In this document: in pieces, positions 60,128-64,000 of the stretch
How the letters are laid out: every line of letters begins with the position of its first letter
How positions within the stretch are numbered: position 1 is the first letter of the stretch
Source: Chloroflexota bacterium
Lineage (GTDB): Bacteria; Chloroflexota; Anaerolineae; Promineifilales; Promineifilaceae
Assembly (NCBI GenBank): GCA_022616275.1
Contig: JAKEFB010000110.1
Location: 32,138-96,137 of the forward strand
DNA: 64,000 bases
Direction of reading: 5' to 3'
Program-made: the position numbers and the translations under genes
The notes under the pieces: model-generated
Seen by the model: only the letters and a program-made list of their open reading frames with translations
The model's database searches: none
Told to the model about the DNA's origin: nothing

Positions 60128-60231
60128 TTAATTTTCCGAAAAAAGCGGGCGCAACCCTTGAAGAGTTAGAACACTTGTGCTAAATTGTCTGCAACCAGGT
60201 TGCCGGCGGAAGGCTGCCTGGCCCCGTTCCC

Positions 60232-61344
60232 ATGCTTGACGAAAGGTTGCGCCACCGCCTGAAAGTCCAGTCCCTGCAGATCGCCTCGGTCATGGCCCGC
60301 TACCATCTGCCGGCCGAGATTATCCGAAGCGCGGCCGGGGCGCGATGGACCCACTTTGAGCTGAGCCTGCCGGCGACGGAAGGGCTGCCTTTACCGTTGC
60401 TGGAGCGCGAACTGCTGGCAGCGTTGCGCGTGCCGGAAGTGAAAGTAGTGGAGCAGCGGCCTGGCCGGCTGCGTGTTTCGGTGCGCCAGCCGCGCCGCCT
60501 GCCGGTGGACCTGATGGACCTGATGGAGCGGCTGGAGCCACCGCCACTGTCGGCCGTGTTGGGGCTGGCCGAGGGGGGGCGGCCGTTGCTGCTCAACCTG
60601 CTGTCGAGCGAGGTGGCCAATCTGCTGGTGGCCGGCCAGGCCGGGGCCGGAAAAACCACCCTGTTGCGGACGCTGGCTCTTTCGCTGGCGGCCAGAAATA
60701 AGCAGTCCCGGGTCCAGTTCGTGATTGCCAACGGCGTTCCTGAGGAATCTGGCGCTCTAGGGGAGTACCGGCCGGTGGATAACCTGTTGCCGCCGTTAAA
60801 TTACCTGCCGCACCTGTTGGCGCCAATGGTGGAAACGGTGGAGGGGGCCGCAGCCACTTTTTCTTTCCTGTTGGAGGAAGTGAGGTACCGGGCCGAACAG
60901 CGTGTCACCTGGCCGTTGATTGTGATTCTGGTGGACAACCTGGACGCCCTGGCCGAAGGCGGCTCGCCGGTCCTGGAGCCGCTGCAAGCTTTGCTGCAAA
61001 CGGGGCCGGCCGTTGGCTTTCGGCTAGTCCTCAGCGTGCGAGACGCGACCGGGGCGGCGTTGCAACCGTTGTTGAAAAGCAATGTGACCATCCGGCTGGT
61101 GGGGCAGGTGACCGACGCCGAGGAGGCCCGCGCCGCGGCCGGCGCGCCGGATTCGCTGGCCCAATACCTGTTGGGCCAGGGAGATTTCCTGGCCGTGACT
61201 GGCCAGCGGGTGACCCACTTCCAGGCGGCAACCGTCAGCGACTACGACCTGCACCTGGCGCTGGAAAAGCTGCACCGGCAAAGCCGGCCGGTGATGGTCG
61301 CCCGGCCAGTGACTGTCCGGCTGCATTTACCACCAGGCCCGTGA
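60232..61344 (+). CDS. Orphan FtsK/EssC-like DNA-translocase-type ATPase
   Basis: 370 residues. The first half contains an FtsK-alpha-like part (SLQIASVMARYHLPAEIIRSAAGARW, LLERELLAALRVPEVKVVEQRPGRLRV). The ATPase core has Walker A AGQAGAGKTTLL (about 133-144), a PLNYLPHLLAPMVETVEGA region typical of SpoIIIE/EssC, Walker B IVILVDNLD (about 226-234) and a C-terminal VTHFQAA. Far shorter than FtsK (no membrane domain, no gamma domain). Could be a secretion or conjugation-type pump or a decayed remnant; no WXG100 gene is seen nearby. Confidence 0.82.
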   Translation: MLDERLRHRLKVQSLQIASVMARYHLPAEIIRSAAGARWTHFELSLPATEGLPLPLLERELLAALRVPEVKVVEQRPGRLRVSVRQPRRLPVDLMDLMERLEPPPLSAVLGLAEGGRPLLLNLLSSEVANLLVAGQAGAGKTTLLRTLALSLAARNKQSRVQFVIANGVPEESGALGEYRPVDNLLPPLNYLPHLLAPMVETVEGAAATFSFLLEEVRYRAEQRVTWPLIVILVDNLDALAEGGSPVLEPLQALLQTGPAVGFRLVLSVRDATGAALQPLLKSNVTIRLVGQVTDAEEARAAAGAPDSLAQYLLGQGDFLAVTGQRVTHFQAATVSDYDLHLALEKLHRQSRPVMVARPVTVRLHLPPGP

Positions 61345-61350
61345 GCCGGC

Positions 61351-61475
61351 AGTGCCTGGCACGGGGCAAGTGCTCTTAGATTAACCAGAGTGGTTATGCC
61401 CGGTCTACAGCAGTGCCTGGCACGGGGCAAACGGCCTTGGATTAACCAGAATGGTTCTGCCCCGTGCCAGGCACT
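61351..61475. repeat. 64-bp hairpin element, copy 2, with a truncated copy
   Basis: A complete element (61412-61475: 18-bp arms AGTGCCTGGCACGGGGCA and inverse, 28-nt centre) follows a partial copy (61351-61405) that has the left arm and centre but only TGCCC of the right arm. Lies between two convergent genes. Confidence 0.75.
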
Positions 61476-61481
61476 ATAGGA

Positions 61482-63815
61482 TTACGGCGGTGGGTTGAGC
61501 CAGGCCGCCGAAAAGCAGCCGGCCGTTTCGGGGATGACGACGTGGCGATAACCGTACTCAGGGGCGACCAGGACGGCGAGTCCGTCCATCAGGATGGAAA
61601 ACCAGCGGTTGCCGGCCGCCCAGGCCGGGTAGCCGAAATCGGCCTGGGCGAAAGGATTGTTGTCGTCCGGGCCGATGGCGTAAGGGTTCTCGTAGGCCAG
61701 CGTGCCGCTCAAGACCTGGTCGAAGTCGTGCCAGTGGAAGACAAAGCTGGCCGGCGACGTTCCCTGGACACGGGCCACCGTGAAACGGCCGTCCGGCGAC
61801 CGGATACCGGCGTAGAACGCCTCGCTCTTCTCCAGAAAGGTGATCTCGCCAGTACGCCGGTTCACCAGGAAATCATAGGCTGCGGGTGGGGCCAGGCCTT
61901 CCACCTCCTGGTCTGGTGGATAGTAGCGCGCCGAGTCGAAGGCGTAGACGAGGATGAAGTCGGGGGTCTCCCAGCGGACGCGCAACCAGCCTACTCGCAA
62001 TGGGCGCGTCGTCGCCTGGCCGGCCGGTAGCGCCGACTGCAAATCAGCCGAAGTCAACAGCCGCTGTGGTTCGTCGCCGGTCACGTTGGCGAGAACTATC
62101 TCTACGTCACTGTCGCCTTCGGCAAAGGGATTGATGGCCCGATCGAGCGGCCGGGTGTAACCGTAGGTCGTCTTGTCCAGCCAGAAAGGCGAAAAGCCCC
62201 GGCCTACTTCGACCAACGAGCGGCCGTCGGCATCGCCGCGCCAGATGCGGCTTTCTTCATAGCTGTAGACAAGCAGCCAGGCGCCATCCGGCGACCAGAC
62301 CGGCAAGCCGGGCAGAGCCTGCCACTGGCAGCCGCCGGCCTGGCATGCTTCCAGGTTCAGAATCTGGAAGCTGGAAGAAAGCCAATCCAGTTCATAAATC
62401 GGGGCTACCAGGTAGCGGCCGGCCGCGTACGGTTCGGAGCTAAGGTAGCCGGCGATCGGGGGCAAGTCGGGAATGGCCAGTTGTTGCCCCTGGGAGAGGA
62501 GAATGGTAGGCAGGCTCGTTTCGCCGCGAATACGGGAACTCTGCCGTTGCAGCAACAGGCCGTCGCCGTTCAGCAACCCGGCCAGCCAGTCGAACGGCGG
62601 CAGGGAAATCGGCTCGCGCCACCGGCCGGTCGCCGGGTCATAGCGGCGCAGCTCCGCCCCCTGCATATCGGCAGCCACGCAGGCCAGAGCCAACTCCTGG
62701 TCCGGCCAGGGCAACGGCAGCGGACCGGGATCGCTCTCCAGGTGGCCGGCCGGCCAGGGCCGCAGTTCCAGTTCGACCAACAGGCGGGTGAGCAGCGCCT
62801 GGTGGAAGACGGTCAGATAACCCAACCGGGAGTCATCACGGACAACGTCAGAATAGCGCAAGAGCCCTTTGACCAGGTGAAAGGCGTAACCACGATAAAG
62901 GGCCTGGTAGCCGGCCTCGTCCAGCGGCAGGCCAACCAGCAGCAACGAGGGCAAATAAAGATGGACATCCTCATCGCCGGCCTGGAAGCCGGCCGCGGAC
63001 GCGCCTTCGACGTTGATCAACCGGGCCAGGCTCTCTGGCTGCCGGCGCAACAAAAGCTGCACGCGCCGGCCGGCCGGGCAGACCGAAGCCAGCGCATAGT
63101 TCTGTTCCAGGGTCTGGCAAACCTCGACCAGGAGCGCGTCCAGGTCGAGGGCCAGGTCGAGGGCCACTTCCTCCTCGGCCTGGGAGTAAACGAGGGTGAG
63201 AATCTGGCCTTCGACGCGGGCCCATTCACCCCAGAAACTATCGGCCGGCGGGGCAGGCTGCCAGCGGCCGGCGACGGTGTGGTAAAAGTGGGTCTGGCGC
63301 AGGGTTGCCGTCGCCGCGCCGGCCGCCTGGTAGGTCAAACGGGTGACGACGCGGGCCTCTTGCAGGTCCGGCGACAAAACGACTATTTCGACCTGGGGGT
63401 TGGCGGCCAGCAACTGCAGGCCAAGCGGCGCCCGGCCGAAGAGCAGGCTACGGTTGACCAGTTCGCCGGCTGTTTGCTCCCAACTGGCATCGCCGCCGCT
63501 GGAATAGAGTGTCTGGAATAATTCGGCGTCGCCGGCGTCGTCGGCCTGGCGGGCCAGGGCGTGGACGGAAAGAACGTCGGCCGTCGCCGCCGATTCGACG
63601 AACCTGGCGCGAGCCTGCAAGCGCAGGTAGACGACGCCTACACCCAGGACGATGAGCAAGAGAAGGGCAACGCCGAGCAACCGTCGCCGGCGGCCGGCCA
63701 ACACGAAGGGCGCTTTTTCCGGCGCGCCGGCCGGCCCCTGGAAAGGTCCAACGTCCTCAACCGGTTGATCCCAGCCCTCGCGCTCGCCCGTACGCCACTC
63801 AAATTGCGTTGACAT
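61482..63815 (-). CDS. Large single-helix membrane protein with propeller-like C-terminus
   Basis: 777 residues. A cytosolic start of about 45 residues, one helix (RRLLGVALLLLIVLGVGVVYL), then an outside part. The first half has an unassigned helical region (about 85-360); the second half has TolB-like propeller features (SPDGAWLLVYS, WRGDADGRSLVEVG, RSPDGRFTVARVQG, NPFAEGDSDVEIVLANV). No enzyme motif found. The gene faces the FtsK-like gene. Function unknown. Confidence 0.75.
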   Translation of the reverse strand: MSTQFEWRTGEREGWDQPVEDVGPFQGPAGAPEKAPFVLAGRRRRLLGVALLLLIVLGVGVVYLRLQARARFVESAATADVLSVHALARQADDAGDAELFQTLYSSGGDASWEQTAGELVNRSLLFGRAPLGLQLLAANPQVEIVVLSPDLQEARVVTRLTYQAAGAATATLRQTHFYHTVAGRWQPAPPADSFWGEWARVEGQILTLVYSQAEEEVALDLALDLDALLVEVCQTLEQNYALASVCPAGRRVQLLLRRQPESLARLINVEGASAAGFQAGDEDVHLYLPSLLLVGLPLDEAGYQALYRGYAFHLVKGLLRYSDVVRDDSRLGYLTVFHQALLTRLLVELELRPWPAGHLESDPGPLPLPWPDQELALACVAADMQGAELRRYDPATGRWREPISLPPFDWLAGLLNGDGLLLQRQSSRIRGETSLPTILLSQGQQLAIPDLPPIAGYLSSEPYAAGRYLVAPIYELDWLSSSFQILNLEACQAGGCQWQALPGLPVWSPDGAWLLVYSYEESRIWRGDADGRSLVEVGRGFSPFWLDKTTYGYTRPLDRAINPFAEGDSDVEIVLANVTGDEPQRLLTSADLQSALPAGQATTRPLRVGWLRVRWETPDFILVYAFDSARYYPPDQEVEGLAPPAAYDFLVNRRTGEITFLEKSEAFYAGIRSPDGRFTVARVQGTSPASFVFHWHDFDQVLSGTLAYENPYAIGPDDNNPFAQADFGYPAWAAGNRWFSILMDGLAVLVAPEYGYRHVVIPETAGCFSAAWLNPPP

Positions 63816-63821
63816 GCCTTA

Positions 63822-63849
63822 TCTTTATCCAGTTTATATGAAGAGTCAA
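63822..63849 (-). promoter_or_regulatory. Putative promoter of the 777-residue protein gene
   Basis: Minus strand TTGACT (63849-63844), 16 nt, TAAAGA (63827-63822), 6 nt before the ATG at 63815. AAGG in between could be a ribosome site if transcription starts further up; otherwise near-leaderless. Confidence 0.4.
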
Positions 63850-64000
63850 GTTTCACAGGGCTGTATCCAACTTTTGAGTTACGATTTTTGGCTGGAGCCA
63901 TTGTAGCCGTTCAGGTTGCATTTACTGAACCTGTCAATCCACAATAGCGGTGATAGGCAACAAGACGAAAGTGAGCCATACTATCAAAATGAACCGCCAA
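63850..64000. other. Window end, no gene recognised
   Basis: About 150 bp of lower-GC sequence with no supported reading frame, repeat or RNA. Confidence 0.5.

Noticed and set aside
1-64000. tRNA, rRNA, integrase or insertion-sequence transposase
   Set aside because: None was recognised on either strand despite several mobile-element-like features.

Overview
The window is GC-rich bacterial chromosome, most likely from a member of the Chloroflexota (Anaerolineae or a related filamentous lineage). Four things suggest this: a Sec-type (clade II) nitrous oxide reductase operon, several large STAND-type regulators (NB-ARC/TPR, LuxR and BTAD forms), a secreted protein ending in a YLPLLRR tail, and many short tandem and palindromic repeats in a GGCCGG-rich background. 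The lineage is inferred from gene content; no rRNA or tRNA gene was seen.

Positions 1-12300 hold the 3' part of a WD40 protein and then a long minus-strand nitrous oxide respiration operon. In transcription order it reads nosZ, nosB-like, a fused nosD-nosF, nosY, nosL, a lipoprotein cytochrome c, a DUF1858-type protein, a cupin, an NnrS-like membrane protein, a YwiC-like membrane protein and two paralogous 4-TM proteins. nosZ has an FNR-geometry dyad centred at -41.5 from its predicted start, and a Crp/Fnr gene lies 4 kb away. Positions 12300-23220 are a mosaic: MOSC and UroD proteins, a MFS/GntR autoregulated pair, Crp/Fnr, a second MFS carrier, a beta-helix lipoprotein, a membrane protein/XRE pair, a CBS protein, a Mut7-C protein and a broken AAA gene.

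Positions 23300-32870 look like an accessory, plasmid- or phage-flavoured segment. It holds an unrecognised basic protein, a structured intergenic region with a possible small RNA, an archaeal-type ATPase with its own palindromic promoter, a complete Fur-family/zinc-manganese ABC operon, a phage-type antirepressor, and a ParA plus ribbon-helix-helix partition pair. Directly upstream of parA is the most striking structure of the window: 29 contiguous 8-bp units, 25 of which carry the self-complementary core TRYA at the same phase. It looks like a centromere-like site for the RHH protein, and a four-unit version with the same period lies inside the unknown gene at 23306-24637.

Positions 33000-64000 carry a small lipoprotein/membrane/amidohydrolase group bounded by a 32-bp direct repeat, a diheme cytochrome c, a histidine kinase interrupted by one in-frame TGA with its NarL-type regulator, and a large unknown protein. 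These are followed by MscS, a Ser/Thr kinase, a PEP-utiliser mobile-domain protein, SRPBCC and SnoaL proteins, a LuxR-STAND regulator, a frameshifted NB-ARC/TPR gene, a BTAD regulator, an orphan FtsK/EssC-like ATPase and a large membrane-anchored propeller-like protein. Several gene remnants and three copies of a 64-bp hairpin element show active decay and repeat spread.
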